Shown here: positions 8,173-17,972 of the stretch, one piece after another
Layout: each line of letters starts with the position of its first letter
How positions within the stretch are numbered: the first letter of the stretch is position 1
Source: Succinatimonas sp. CAG:777
GTDB lineage: Bacteria > Pseudomonadota > Gammaproteobacteria > Enterobacterales > Succinivibrionaceae
DNA length: 64,000 bases
Assembly (NCBI GenBank): GCA_000431835.1
Contig: HF987922.1
Coordinates: forward strand, 61,764 to 125,763
Direction: 5' to 3'
Notes under the pieces: model-generated
What the model was told of the DNA's origin: nothing
Seen by the model: the letters and a program-made list of their open reading frames with translations, nothing else
Database searches by the model: none
Position numbers and translations under genes: made by a program

Positions 8173-9543
8173 CTATAAAAGCTGTTTAATGAAGATAGAT
8201 GCTCTTAATCTTTTAACTTTCTTTAGTAACTTTTGAACTTCTTCTGGGTAGCTTTCAAAACTATCTAAATCATCTACACTGCCTATTTGCTTGGTGTGAC
8301 GAAGTAGATATTGTTGCTCATGAGCAAATTTTTCCTGTAATTGATGGAAAGGATCAGAAATGACTATACCATTCTCAAGATCAAGACTCCAAGCTCTTGG
8401 GTTTAAGTTATTTCCTGTAAGTAGAGCAAAGTTGCTGTCTACATACATTCCCTTTACATGATAGGTATTGTTGCCATCCTTCCATAACATGATCTTTAGA
8501 AGTCCTTTGTCAATGAACTTCTGGTTTTTTGATATGAAATCTTTTAAATTCTGCTCATAGATGTATGGTACTGCGCCCACCGGTGAAAAGTTTTCCCCTT
8601 CTCGAATAAAGAAGTCATTTGCTACTTTATCGCCAACTACTAAAGTTACAGAAACCTCTCGCTCTAAAGCATCTTCAATTGCTGATGACACATCTTTTGG
8701 AGGGTTGAAGTACGGTGTGCAAATAAACAGTTTTTCTCTCGCAGCCCCTAATAGCCACATGATTGTTCTGTTTAATTGATTACCTTTCTTGCCCAAACCT
8801 GCAATGGGAGTTACACCTATTTGATAATTGCAAATCTTATCGTTTTTAACACTGTATTGAACTTGAGTTAAGTGACGTCTTAATTCGCGGATTTCATCTC
8901 TCATCTCTTTGGCTGGTTTTACAACTCCTTGAGAAAAGTCTTGAACAGCAAAATTAGGATGAAATGCATTAGTTGCAAAAGCACACATGGTGTTGGCAAG
9001 TTCTGCTGAATGAATTTCATGGTATCTATCTAAGCGGTAGCGTCCGTTGTATCCCATGTAAACGTCGTTAATACTTGCTCCTGAGTAAAGAACAGTATTA
9101 TCAAATACAAAGCCTTTTAAGTGCATTACGCCAAAGATTTCTCTCCTTTTTACAGGAACACCATAGATAGCAGGTGGGTTTTCACTGGTTTTGGCCATCT
9201 TGTAATAAAGCTCAGAGTTACCAAGAGATGGTCCTTTACCAATTAAACCTCTTTGAGCGCGATGAAAATCTACATAAACTCTAATATAGAGTTTTGGATT
9301 CTTTTCTTTTGCATCATAAAGTGCTTGTAGAACTTGTCTGCCGATCTCATCATCTTGTAAATATAAAGCAGTGATTAAGATCCTTTCTTTAGCGCTGGCA
9401 ATAAGCTCAAGAATTCTATTAAAACAACGATGAGGTGTTTCTAAAATATTATATGAGGAAACATCCACAGGAATAGTAGGCAACTGCTGTAATCTGGTCT
9501 GACAGTAAATAGCACCAGGTAAGCTCTTTTTTAAGAAAAACAT
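8173..9543 (-). CDS. pssA: CDP-diacylglycerol--serine O-phosphatidyltransferase (PLD-superfamily type)
   Basis: A 456-residue protein, close to E. coli PssA (451). It has two HKD (HxK-x4-D) motifs of the phospholipase D superfamily: H141/K143/D148 and H362/K364/D369. The pairing and spacing match the E. coli-type phosphatidylserine synthase, a peripheral membrane enzyme that makes phosphatidylserine, precursor of phosphatidylethanolamine. It differs from the membrane-embedded CDP-alcohol transferase type of most bacteria. The ATG at 9543 lies 15 bases after the aminopeptidase P stop, so the two probably share a transcript. The C-terminus is strongly basic, consistent with membrane or ribosome binding. 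Confidence 0.95.
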   Translation of the reverse strand: MFFLKKSLPGAIYCQTRLQQLPTIPVDVSSYNILETPHRCFNRILELIASAKERILITALYLQDDEIGRQVLQALYDAKEKNPKLYIRVYVDFHRAQRGLIGKGPSLGNSELYYKMAKTSENPPAIYGVPVKRREIFGVMHLKGFVFDNTVLYSGASINDVYMGYNGRYRLDRYHEIHSAELANTMCAFATNAFHPNFAVQDFSQGVVKPAKEMRDEIRELRRHLTQVQYSVKNDKICNYQIGVTPIAGLGKKGNQLNRTIMWLLGAAREKLFICTPYFNPPKDVSSAIEDALEREVSVTLVVGDKVANDFFIREGENFSPVGAVPYIYEQNLKDFISKNQKFIDKGLLKIMLWKDGNNTYHVKGMYVDSNFALLTGNNLNPRAWSLDLENGIVISDPFHQLQEKFAHEQQYLLRHTKQIGSVDDLDSFESYPEEVQKLLKKVKRLRASIFIKQLL

Positions 9544-9558
9544 TATCCGTCAACTCCA

Positions 9559-11496
9559 TTAAATAGCGGCAGTGGCCTTATTTAGCCAAGTAATCTCATC
9601 TTCTGTTAAAGAAGTAGCTGCGTTTGTAATCACATTATTTACGTTCTGATGGTAATTGTTAAGCCACTCTATTTCTTTTTGTGATAAAAGCTCTTTATCG
9701 ATAAATCTCTTATCAAAAGGAACAAGAGTTAAAGGTGAAAAACATAGCATGTGCTGCATTCCTGGTTGGGTGCACTGCATTACAACTAAAAGGTTTTCTA
9801 GTCTAATACCGTACTCACCTTCTTTGTAGTAACCAGGCTCATCAGATAGAACCATTCCAGGAACTAAAGGCACTGTAGATCTTCTAGAAGAAATTGTTTG
9901 TGGTCCTTCATGAACTGAGAGTACGTGACCTACGCCATGACCTGTACCATGAGCAAAATCAAAACCGCAATCCCATAAAGGTCTTCTTGCAATGGCATCT
10001 ATCTGAATTCCTGATGTGCCTTTAGGGAAGATAAGAGTTGCAAGAGCAATATGCGATTTTAGTACAAGAGTGTACATTCTCTTAATCTCATCGGTAATAT
10101 GAGGACCTACAAGAATGGTTCTTGTAATGTCAGTGGTGCCTTCAATGAAATGAGCTCCACTATCAATTAGATATAAGCAATCTTTACCTAAAGCTCGAGG
10201 TGTATCCTCATTTTCATGATTATAGTGGCACATTGCTGCATTTGGACCTAATGCAGAAATTGTTGCAAATGAAGGTTCGATAAAACCGGCTTCAACTTTT
10301 CTAAAACTCAAAGCTCTAGCTGCAAGTTCAGCTTCATCTACACCTTCTACTCTTCTTAAGAAAGTTTCATCGCTATCAGTTGGTTTATCCAATGCGGTTA
10401 AGTTGTCTAACCATGAAATAAAACGGCACATAGCAATGCCATCTTTGATGTGAGCTTTGTACTCACCTGCAACTTCGATGTGATTTTTGCAAGCTTTAGG
10501 CATCTGACACAATCCTAAGCCTTCTGAAACTTTTGCTCCACCTGAGTACAGTTTTGTCATTACATGAGCGTTAGTAGTTTCTGGATCTACGTAAACTGTA
10601 CAAGATGAAGAACACAATCTATCTAAAACATCATCAAAGGCTTCTTCAGGGAAGATATCAATATGACCAATGTGCTCTTGTAACTGATCCTGAAGATTCT
10701 CATCTTTAAAGTGATTTGGATTGATGTACCACTCTAATGCTTCATTAGAGTAGGCTACCATTTTGCAATTGATAACAGGAAGATAAGCTCTGTCTTTTCC
10801 TCTAATGTTTAGTAACCAACAGATACTTTCAGGATCGCAGATTACAGTTGCATCTAAATCTTTATCCCTTAAAGTCTGAGCAATAAGCTGCCTTTTTTGA
10901 GGACTAGGGCAACCATTATATTCATCAGGGAAAATAGAAATTTCTGAAATTACAGATGCTGGTTTATCAGTCCAAATCTTATCTACAAGATTGTTCTCGG
11001 TTGCAACTAGGTTAATGTTGTTCATACCTAGTTCATTCTTGATAGATATATATTCTTCGTAGCTTACGCAATTGATATCAATACCAACAGTTGAATTCTT
11101 TGGCATTACACTTGAAATCCATTTAGCAGGTTTTACTTTTGCTAAATCGAAATCCTGAAAGATATCACTGTCAATCTGCTCTTTTACTTGAACAACATAT
11201 CTTCCATCGACAAAGACAGCACAGTCTCTGTCAACTACAATGCCGTTTTCTGTGTTATCTTGGTTTATTTCAATGTTTTCTTCATTTATCTTGAGATCAT
11301 TGCTGGTGATAACAGCATAACCTGCGCTTCCTGAAAAACCTGTAATGTACTTTAGTCTTTCTTCATCTTCATTTAGTTCATAAGACAGGTATTCATCATC
11401 ATGAGAAACAATAAGCGCATCAAGATCGTTTTGATCTAGTAATTCTCTTAATGATGCAACTCTTTGCTCAAAAACACTGTTATTCTGATCTGACAT
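9559..11496 (-). CDS. Xaa-Pro aminopeptidase, three-domain aminopeptidase P (M24B)
   Basis: A 645-residue enzyme, longer than E. coli PepP (about 440) and similar in size to the three-domain cytosolic aminopeptidase P also found in eukaryotes. Two creatinase-like N-terminal domains precede the C-terminal pita-bread domain. Metal ligands are visible in order: Asp in 'LIDSGAHF', Asp in 'GTTDITRT', His in 'GTGHGVGH', Glu in 'LSDEPGYY' and Glu in 'IRLENLLV'. It removes N-terminal residues preceding proline and fits the other peptidases here (prlC, pepT). An Asn/Glu-rich insertion of about 20 residues lies in the first domain, around residues 70-90. The gene starts at the ATG at 11496 and is followed closely by pssA. 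Confidence 0.9.
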   Translation of the reverse strand: MSDQNNSVFEQRVASLRELLDQNDLDALIVSHDDEYLSYELNEDEERLKYITGFSGSAGYAVITSNDLKINEENIEINQDNTENGIVVDRDCAVFVDGRYVVQVKEQIDSDIFQDFDLAKVKPAKWISSVMPKNSTVGIDINCVSYEEYISIKNELGMNNINLVATENNLVDKIWTDKPASVISEISIFPDEYNGCPSPQKRQLIAQTLRDKDLDATVICDPESICWLLNIRGKDRAYLPVINCKMVAYSNEALEWYINPNHFKDENLQDQLQEHIGHIDIFPEEAFDDVLDRLCSSSCTVYVDPETTNAHVMTKLYSGGAKVSEGLGLCQMPKACKNHIEVAGEYKAHIKDGIAMCRFISWLDNLTALDKPTDSDETFLRRVEGVDEAELAARALSFRKVEAGFIEPSFATISALGPNAAMCHYNHENEDTPRALGKDCLYLIDSGAHFIEGTTDITRTILVGPHITDEIKRMYTLVLKSHIALATLIFPKGTSGIQIDAIARRPLWDCGFDFAHGTGHGVGHVLSVHEGPQTISSRRSTVPLVPGMVLSDEPGYYKEGEYGIRLENLLVVMQCTQPGMQHMLCFSPLTLVPFDKRFIDKELLSQKEIEWLNNYHQNVNNVITNAATSLTEDEITWLNKATAAI

Positions 11497-11642
11497 AGTT
11501 TTCTCTATTTCTTAATGCCATAACATACGGTATTTAATGATTTTTATCATGGGTGATCTTAGCACATACGCCTATATCTATCAAAAATCGATGTATTTTC
11601 AGTGTACAATCATAGAAAAGTAAAAAATATTTATAGGAAAGA

Positions 11643-13706
11643 ATGAATATGTCAGAAATTAAAGATAATCCATTGTTAAATTATAGTGGTCTGCCTCCTT
11701 TCTCACAGGTAAAACCAGAACACGTAAAAAGTGCTGTAGAAACTGCTATTGAAAGATGTAAAAAGCAGATCATTGAATTATCAGAAAAATACAAAAATGA
11801 ACCAACTTGGGATAACGTAATTTCACCAATTGAAGAAAATGAAGATCGCTTATCTAAAGTTTGGTCTGTAGTTTCTCATTTAAACTCTGTAAATAATACC
11901 AAAGAGCTAAGAAAAGCTCATGATGAGTGTTTACCTGTACTATCTCAGTTCTATTCATGGTTTGGTCAATACAAACCTTATTTTGAAGTATTAAAGAAAA
12001 TCCAAGCATCTGATGCCTTTGGCAGATTATCAATTCCTCAGCAAAAAGCTATCAAGAATGCTATTCGAGATTTTAAATTAACTGGTGTTGATTTAAACGA
12101 AGCAGAACAGAAGGAATTTGCGCAAATTTCAGCAAAATTAAGTGAATTAACCTCCAAATTTTCAAATAACGTTCTAGATGCAACTCATGGTTACACTTTA
12201 CATGTAACTGACAAAGATAAGTTAAAAGGTTTACCTGAAAGCGCTTTAAAACTAGCTAGTGCAGAAGCTTCAGAGCGTAAATTAGATGGTTATGTTTTTA
12301 CTTTAGAGATGCCATCTTATTTACCATTTATGACTCACTGTGAGAACAGAGATTTAAGAAAAGAGTTATATGTAGCATATAACACTCGCTCTTCAGAGAT
12401 AGGTCCAAATGCCGGTAAATGGGATAACGCAAAGGTAATGGAAGAAATCTTATCTTTACGCTACAAAGAAGCAAAACTTTTAGGTTTTGAATCTTATGCT
12501 CATTTATCTTTAGCAACCAAGATGGCAGATACTCCTGAGACTGTAATTAATTTCTTAGAAGATTTAGCTAAAAAGTCTCATGCTCAAGGTGAAAAAGAAA
12601 TCTCAACATTACGTGAATATGCTAAAAAGAATGGTGTTGATGATTTACAGCCATGGGATATTGCTTTTTATTCTGAGAAACTGCGTCAAGCTCAGTACTC
12701 ATACTCAGAAGAAGAATTACGTCCATATTTCCCAGAGAATAAAGTAATCGAAGGCATGTTTGAATGTGCTCATAGATTATATGGAGTCACTCTAAAGAAG
12801 CGCTTAGGTGTTGATGTTTGGGATGAGAATGTAAAGTGCTTTGATGTCTATGAGGATAAATATGGTTCTAAGATAGGTACTATCTTTATGGATCTATATG
12901 CTCGACCAGGTAAGAACGGTGGTGCTTGGATGGATGAGTGTTTAACTCGCCGTTATCGTGATGACGGAACTTTACAGTTACCAGTAGCCTACCTAGTATG
13001 TAACTTTACAAGACCTGTAAATGGCAATATTTCTGAGTTAACCCATGATGAAGTGGTAACTATCTTCCATGAGTTTGGTCACTCACTAAATCAACTGTTA
13101 ACCAAGATTGATATTGCTGATGTTTCAGGTATCAATGGTGTACCTTGGGATGCAGTGGAGTTACCAAGCCAGTTCAATGAGAACTTTGCTTGGCAGGAAG
13201 AGGTGTTAAACTTCTTATCAAGTCATGTAAAAACAGGCAAGCCTTTACCAAAAGATAAATTAGATGCTGTTTTAGCTGCTAAGAATTTTGAATCAGCTAT
13301 GGCAATGTTGCGTCAGATAGAATTTGCTCTATTCGACTTTAGAATTCATCTTGAATACGATCCTAATAAGGGTGGCAGAATTTTTGAAATTCTAAATGAG
13401 GTTAAAAAACAGGTTGCTGTGGTTCCTAACTTCAAAGACAGCCGTTTCCCTAATAACTTTACTCATATCTTTTCAGGTGGGTATGCAGCAGGTTACTACA
13501 GCTATAAATGGGCTGAGGTATTAGCCGCTGATGCTTTCTCTCTCTTTGAAGAAAAGGGTATATTTAATCGAGAAGTAGGAAAGAGCTTTGAAGAACTGAT
13601 CTTAGCTTGTGGTGGAGCTTCAGATCCATTAAAGAATTTTGAAGAGTTCAGAGGCAGAAAGCCTAGTGTTGATGCTTTGTTAAAGCAAAGCGGTATTGAA
13701 CAGTAA
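11643..13706 (+). CDS. prlC: Oligopeptidase A (M3 metallopeptidase)
   Basis: A 687-residue cytoplasmic zinc peptidase of the thimet oligopeptidase family, about the length of E. coli PrlC/OpdA (680). The zinc-binding motif HEFGH is at residues 476-480, inside 'TIFHEFGHSL'. The family's 'YAAGYYSYKWAEVLAADAFS' block lies near the C-terminus. It degrades medium-length peptides such as cleaved signal peptides and protease products. AGGA lies 4 bases before the ATG at 11643 and 10 bases before a second ATG at 11649, so either could be used. The gene is single and ends in a bidirectional terminator shared with RNase II. In E. coli rsmJ follows prlC; here rsmJ is elsewhere in the window. Confidence 0.95.
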   Translation: MNMSEIKDNPLLNYSGLPPFSQVKPEHVKSAVETAIERCKKQIIELSEKYKNEPTWDNVISPIEENEDRLSKVWSVVSHLNSVNNTKELRKAHDECLPVLSQFYSWFGQYKPYFEVLKKIQASDAFGRLSIPQQKAIKNAIRDFKLTGVDLNEAEQKEFAQISAKLSELTSKFSNNVLDATHGYTLHVTDKDKLKGLPESALKLASAEASERKLDGYVFTLEMPSYLPFMTHCENRDLRKELYVAYNTRSSEIGPNAGKWDNAKVMEEILSLRYKEAKLLGFESYAHLSLATKMADTPETVINFLEDLAKKSHAQGEKEISTLREYAKKNGVDDLQPWDIAFYSEKLRQAQYSYSEEELRPYFPENKVIEGMFECAHRLYGVTLKKRLGVDVWDENVKCFDVYEDKYGSKIGTIFMDLYARPGKNGGAWMDECLTRRYRDDGTLQLPVAYLVCNFTRPVNGNISELTHDEVVTIFHEFGHSLNQLLTKIDIADVSGINGVPWDAVELPSQFNENFAWQEEVLNFLSSHVKTGKPLPKDKLDAVLAAKNFESAMAMLRQIEFALFDFRIHLEYDPNKGGRIFEILNEVKKQVAVVPNFKDSRFPNNFTHIFSGGYAAGYYSYKWAEVLAADAFSLFEEKGIFNREVGKSFEELILACGGASDPLKNFEEFRGRKPSVDALLKQSGIEQ

Positions 13707-13713
13707 GTGAAAT

Positions 13714-13739
13714 AAAAGAGCAGCAATGCTGCTCTTTTT
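13714..13739. terminator. Bidirectional terminator between prlC and rnb
   Basis: A GAGCAGC stem (13718-13724) with a 3-base loop pairs with GCTGCTC (13728-13734). It is flanked by AAAA on the left and TTTTT on the right, so it has a U tract in both directions. It lies 8 bases past the prlC stop and before the convergent rnb stop. Confidence 0.85.
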
Positions 13740-13803
13740 AGACCGTTGTTAATAAAATATGATTGATGGAATTAAGACAATAGTTTTAACTCCATCTTTT
13801 TAT

Positions 13804-15816
13804 TTATCTTCTTCTGTTGAAGTTGTTTCTGTTTCTCTTAGAAGCAGAAGGATCAGGCAGAATCAGCCCTCCAAAAGGCTCGCTGGGGGCACCTACAACT
13901 GATCTTGTTTCTTTGTTAACTTCAACAATTCTTACCTTGATAGGATCTCCTAAACGTTTTACAAGATTACCTTTAACAAAAGCTTCACCAGTATCTCCTG
14001 ACAGGATAAGATCTTCTTTACTCTCAGATATAAATGAGAATGGTACAAAGATCATAGCTCCGTTTTCAGTTAGGATAACCTTTAGACCACCTCTAGAAAT
14101 ATCAAAGATCTCACCATTGAATACAGTCTTTTTTTCAATTTCTGGCTCTAAGAATTCAACATATAACCAGTCTCTTACATCGCGCTCTGCCATTCTGTTG
14201 GTACGACGAGCATCATTCATCTCTTTTAAGAGATCTTCATCAGGAAGAGTTGGTTTTACAGTATTAGCAATCAGAGACTTTATCAATCTGTGATTTACCA
14301 TATCTCCGTATTTTCTAATAGGAGACGTCCAAGTTGCATAGTTTTCTACACCTAAAGCATAATGTGGACCTGGAGTAATACTAATCTCAGAGTATTCTTG
14401 AAGTTTTCTTATTCTGCTGTCTAGATAATCATTGTTGTTATCTACAGCAAATCTTCTAACCTTGTTGTACTCTTCAATGGTATCTAATTTGTCTTCATCA
14501 AAAGGGCATTTTTCTTTTTCAAGTAACTCTACGATGTCCTTTTTCTTCTGCATATCAAAGCCACAGTGGATATTAAAGATACCGCTGTTTAGCTTCTCTG
14601 CTAAGAAGTCACCTGCTGCTACGTTTGAAACAATCATAGCCTCTTCAACAATCTGGTTGGCAATACGTCTGTGGTTTACCTCAATATGATCTAATGCTCC
14701 GTTATCTTTTAGAACGAACTCATAATCAGGTCTGTTTTTGAAACTTGCAGCATGTGTTGAACGGTAATGATCTCTTACCTTAGTAAACTCAACTAATAAA
14801 GACAGAATTGGCTTAATTTCCTCTGATGGAGTAAATTTTGCGCCTGCAACTCCTTCTAAGTAATCTGAAATCTCGTTATAAATTAACTTACCGTGAGATT
14901 GGATCTTGGCTAGCTTAAATACAGTCTTATCTTTTAATAATTCGCCATCTTTAGTTATGGTCATGACGCCAACTAAAGCAGGTCTTGCCTCATCTGCTCT
15001 GAGAGAACACAGATTCTGAGAGAGAATCCTAGGTAACATAGGAATATCTCTACCAGGAAGATAAATTGAGAAAGCTCTGTGTGCTGCTAGATGATTTAAA
15101 GGTGTGTCCTCAGCAATATAGCCAGTAGGATCTGCAATTGCTGTATAAAGTTTGTAATTATCACCATCTTTTTCGATATACAAAGCATCATCCATATCTT
15201 CAGTATGCTCAGAGTCGATAGTAACAAAGGGAACTGCAGACATATCTTCTCTTGGAAGAGAATCTTCTAAAAACTTAAACTCAGCGTCTTCAGGTTCGGT
15301 TAAAGGTAAGTCATAACGTCTTAAACTTACTGACCAAGGAGCTTTTGGATCATTTTTCTTACAAATGAACTCATCTAATGATGCTCTAAAGAATTTCTTT
15401 TCTAAAGCATGAGAGGTTAGGTTACAGATAACCCAATCTCCATTTTCTAGTTTCTGTGATTTGTCTTTACGATGATCATCTGCCTGCATTCTGATATTGA
15501 TGCTTGGATGATCTGGAACAATGTTTAATTTGCCTCCGACAAATAAAACCTTACCTACGAATCTTTTTAGGTATGCTTCAATTAGTTTTTCAGGAACTGC
15601 ATGGCTCTTGCCATTACCATCCTCTTCAATGACTGCTCTGATTCTGTCTCCGTTAACGATATTCTTCATATCATTTGGAGTAATAAAGAAAGATTCTCTA
15701 TCTACTTCTAGGAATCCAAAGCCTCTATCTGAGGCCTTAACAAAACCTTCTTTTTTTACTTTTTCTTTTTCAAATGTATTCTTTAACTGACGTAAAGCTG
15801 GATCGTCAAATAACAT
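13804..15816 (-). CDS. rnb: Exoribonuclease II
   Basis: 670 residues from the ATG at 15816, against 644 in E. coli RNase II. An upstream in-frame TTG at 15828 exists, but GGAG lies 6 bases before the ATG, and the protein then begins like E. coli RNase II. An N-terminal cold-shock-like RNA-binding region contains 'DRGFGFLEVD'. The RNB catalytic domain shows 'TIDSEHTEDMDDA', with the metal-binding aspartates, and 'YATWTSPIRKYGD'. A C-terminal S1-type region follows. The enzyme degrades single-stranded RNA processively from the 3' end. The extreme C-terminus is rich in Asn and Arg. The gene is monocistronic, convergent with prlC and divergent from the MenA-like pair. Confidence 0.93.
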   Translation of the reverse strand: MLFDDPALRQLKNTFEKEKVKKEGFVKASDRGFGFLEVDRESFFITPNDMKNIVNGDRIRAVIEEDGNGKSHAVPEKLIEAYLKRFVGKVLFVGGKLNIVPDHPSINIRMQADDHRKDKSQKLENGDWVICNLTSHALEKKFFRASLDEFICKKNDPKAPWSVSLRRYDLPLTEPEDAEFKFLEDSLPREDMSAVPFVTIDSEHTEDMDDALYIEKDGDNYKLYTAIADPTGYIAEDTPLNHLAAHRAFSIYLPGRDIPMLPRILSQNLCSLRADEARPALVGVMTITKDGELLKDKTVFKLAKIQSHGKLIYNEISDYLEGVAGAKFTPSEEIKPILSLLVEFTKVRDHYRSTHAASFKNRPDYEFVLKDNGALDHIEVNHRRIANQIVEEAMIVSNVAAGDFLAEKLNSGIFNIHCGFDMQKKKDIVELLEKEKCPFDEDKLDTIEEYNKVRRFAVDNNNDYLDSRIRKLQEYSEISITPGPHYALGVENYATWTSPIRKYGDMVNHRLIKSLIANTVKPTLPDEDLLKEMNDARRTNRMAERDVRDWLYVEFLEPEIEKKTVFNGEIFDISRGGLKVILTENGAMIFVPFSFISESKEDLILSGDTGEAFVKGNLVKRLGDPIKVRIVEVNKETRSVVGAPSEPFGGLILPDPSASKRNRNNFNRRR

Positions 15817-15927
15817 GCTTATCTCCAAAATTATTTTTCACCGCAAATTATACAATGAGGAGGGGCTGTTTTCTGATTTTTGAGAAAAAACAGGATAAAA
15901 GTGCAAGAGATCAATTAGAATATAGAA

Positions 15928-16884
15928 ATGATTAAGTTGTGTACAACAAACAGTATGACCAAAGATAATAAAATCAATCCAAGATACATTTCATTGTTTT
16001 ATGCCGTAACAAATTGTGCTTTAGGTTGTGCAATTGGTTTTTACTACGGTGATGTAACTTTTAGAACAATAGTTGTTGCAATAGCGATTATCATCTGTGG
16101 CGGTGGTATTCAGTCTTTATGTAATTACTCTATTGATTACTCTCGAGCATACAGAAAGCATCGACTTGATAAACAGAAAGGGTTTATGACTCCAATTATG
16201 ATTGGAGAAATTTCTCTGACGCAATTAAGAAAGAGAATGGCTCTAGTTACTCTTTTGATCGCTGTCTTTGGTGCTCTCTCTATTTATCTTGCGATAGGTT
16301 CAAACATTCAGCTTTTATCCTGGTTTATATTTTTATGTGCCTTGTCTATCCTTTTAGCTCTTTTCTACACTACAAGTAGTATTTATCTATACAAAGGAAT
16401 TGGTGCGATTGCAATCTTTGTTATCTTTGGCATGATTTCAATCTTGGGCTCTCAATTTATCATCGTGGCAGCATCTAGTGCTACTATCGATTTCTATCCT
16501 GATGCGTATTTATTGGCCATAAGTGCAGCTGCAAGTTCATTAATCATCTTGTATGTAAGAAGTATCAGAACTAATGTCAGAGAAAAAGCTAAAACCATAG
16601 GCCAAGTGATAAGTTATGAGATTTCTACAATTTACCTCATAGCATTAGTCTCTGTGAATATAGCCTGTTCAGTATTAGCCTGCATCACTTCTCACAGAGC
16701 TTTAGAATCTCTGTTTATAATCGCAGGCTTTATTCCCATGATTTACTTTGTATACACCATCTTAAGATATAAGAACAAATCGAACTTTTTGAAAAATCGG
16801 TTCAATGAATTGATGTTAAGCTGTTCATTTAATAATCTAATTTGGATAATCGTATTAGTAGCAGATTTTTGGATTTATTATTAA
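15928..16884 (+). CDS. MenA-like membrane protein lacking prenyltransferase active-site aspartates
   Basis: A 318-residue polytopic membrane protein, clearly a paralogue of the next gene along its whole length: shared 'TNCALGCA', 'SWF-FL', 'YKG-G-IA' and a C-terminal 'NN/HN-W----ADFW-YY' pattern. The UbiA-family metal/diphosphate sites are lost. MenA D60, D64 and D70 correspond to I69, R73 and R79 here; D151 of 'YKGFGD' is alanine; and 'MRDIVED' reads 'IRTNVRE'. The open frame is intact, so it may be a non-catalytic partner or a protein with a new role rather than simple debris. The ATG at 15928 has a weak ribosome-binding site; the ATG at 15955 aligns better with the MenA start. The next gene starts 42 bases downstream. 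Confidence 0.75.
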   Translation: MIKLCTTNSMTKDNKINPRYISLFYAVTNCALGCAIGFYYGDVTFRTIVVAIAIIICGGGIQSLCNYSIDYSRAYRKHRLDKQKGFMTPIMIGEISLTQLRKRMALVTLLIAVFGALSIYLAIGSNIQLLSWFIFLCALSILLALFYTTSSIYLYKGIGAIAIFVIFGMISILGSQFIIVAASSATIDFYPDAYLLAISAAASSLIILYVRSIRTNVREKAKTIGQVISYEISTIYLIALVSVNIACSVLACITSHRALESLFIIAGFIPMIYFVYTILRYKNKSNFLKNRFNELMLSCSFNNLIWIIVLVADFWIYY

Positions 16885-16926
16885 GAGATATTCAAGAGAA
16901 AATAGAAGTCTTAAAAGAGATACAAC

Positions 16927-17865
16927 ATGTTAAAAGATTGGTTAAGTGAAATTCGTTTAAAATCATTGCTCCTTGCTCTAACTAACTGTGCTTTAGGTTG
17001 TGCTTTAGGTTATTACTATGGCAATGTTACTGCTTATACCCTGTTTACAGGCTTTTTAATTGTAGCAACTGGTGTGTTGCTACAAATTTTAAGTAACTTT
17101 GCAGATGATTATGGTGATGCCTGTAAGAGTGCAGATGGTCCTAATCGCTTGGGACCTATAAGAGCTGTAATGTTAGGTTCAATTTCACTTACAGCTTTAA
17201 GAAAGTCTATGGCTACAGTAACTCTGCTTGCTACTATCTGTGGATCCTTAGCTCTATTTATGTCAGTAGGAAACAATATTGAGGTTTTATCCTGGTTTGT
17301 ATTCTTAGGAGTAGCAGCTGTTCTTGCTGCTATTTTCTATACCATTGGCATGGCTTATGGATATAAAGGCTTTGGCGATATTGCAGTATTCATTTTCTTT
17401 GGTCTTGCTGCTGTAATCGGTTCACAAATCTTAGTTTTAGGTGCTAGTGATCAGGGTGTAGATCTTTTCCCTGATTCATTTTTATTAGGTTTAGCTTGTG
17501 GCGCTCAGTCTGTAATGGTACTGCATGTAGCTTCAATGAGAGATATTGTTGAGGATAGGCTCTCTGGAAAAAAGACCATTGCTGCAAGATTAGGTCCTAA
17601 GATGTCTGCTGTATACCTGATTGTGATGTTTGCGTTTTCCGCAATGGCATCATTAAGTGCATGTTTTTTCTCTCACAAGTTTTGGGAGTGCTTTATCGTA
17701 CTTTTTGCGCTATTACCCCTAGCAGCAGCAACTTACAGAGCATCAATTCACTGTGAAGACGGTCTGGCTGTAGCTAAAGAGCGCAAATACACTTTAATTG
17801 GCTGTGCTTTCCATAATGTCGTTTGGATGATGCTATTAACTTTAGATTACTGGTTCTACTACTAG
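16927..17865 (+). CDS. menA: 1,4-dihydroxy-2-naphthoate prenyltransferase
   Basis: A 312-residue UbiA-superfamily integral membrane enzyme with about eight to nine membrane segments. Both aspartate-rich motifs are intact: 'SNFADDYGD' (residues 56-64, with D60, D61 and D64) continuing to 'GPNRLGP', and 'MRDIVED' (204-210). 'YKGFGDI' carries the conserved D151. The 'DDYGDA-K--D-P-R-GP' pattern is the MenA signature. The enzyme attaches the polyprenyl chain to dihydroxynaphthoate in menaquinone synthesis, the quinone used in anaerobic respiration such as fumarate reduction. No other men gene is in the window. It lies just downstream of its degenerate paralogue and is probably co-transcribed with it. 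Confidence 0.9.
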   Translation: MLKDWLSEIRLKSLLLALTNCALGCALGYYYGNVTAYTLFTGFLIVATGVLLQILSNFADDYGDACKSADGPNRLGPIRAVMLGSISLTALRKSMATVTLLATICGSLALFMSVGNNIEVLSWFVFLGVAAVLAAIFYTIGMAYGYKGFGDIAVFIFFGLAAVIGSQILVLGASDQGVDLFPDSFLLGLACGAQSVMVLHVASMRDIVEDRLSGKKTIAARLGPKMSAVYLIVMFAFSAMASLSACFFSHKFWECFIVLFALLPLAAATYRASIHCEDGLAVAKERKYTLIGCAFHNVVWMMLLTLDYWFYY

Positions 17866-17878
17866 TTTTTCAATTTTT

Positions 17879-17898
17879 GGTTCTGCTTGTGCAGAACC
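17879..17898 (+). terminator. Hairpin after menA
   Basis: A perfect 8-base inverted repeat, GGTTCTGC / GCAGAACC, with a 4-base loop begins 13 bases past the menA stop. The following sequence (TATCTCTT) is only moderately T-rich, so termination efficiency is uncertain. Confidence 0.5.
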
Positions 17899-17972
17899 TA
17901 TCTCTTAAAACACCTTCCTCATAACCTAACATTGCAATTAGCTTTGGATATGAACCTGTAGGCTGTTTTAGG

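Noticed and set aside
13817..14293. A 158-codon plus-strand frame opposite rnb
   Set aside because: It is antisense to the well-supported RNase II catalytic region and has no recognisable features; similar shadows occur opposite typA, dnaE and ilvY.
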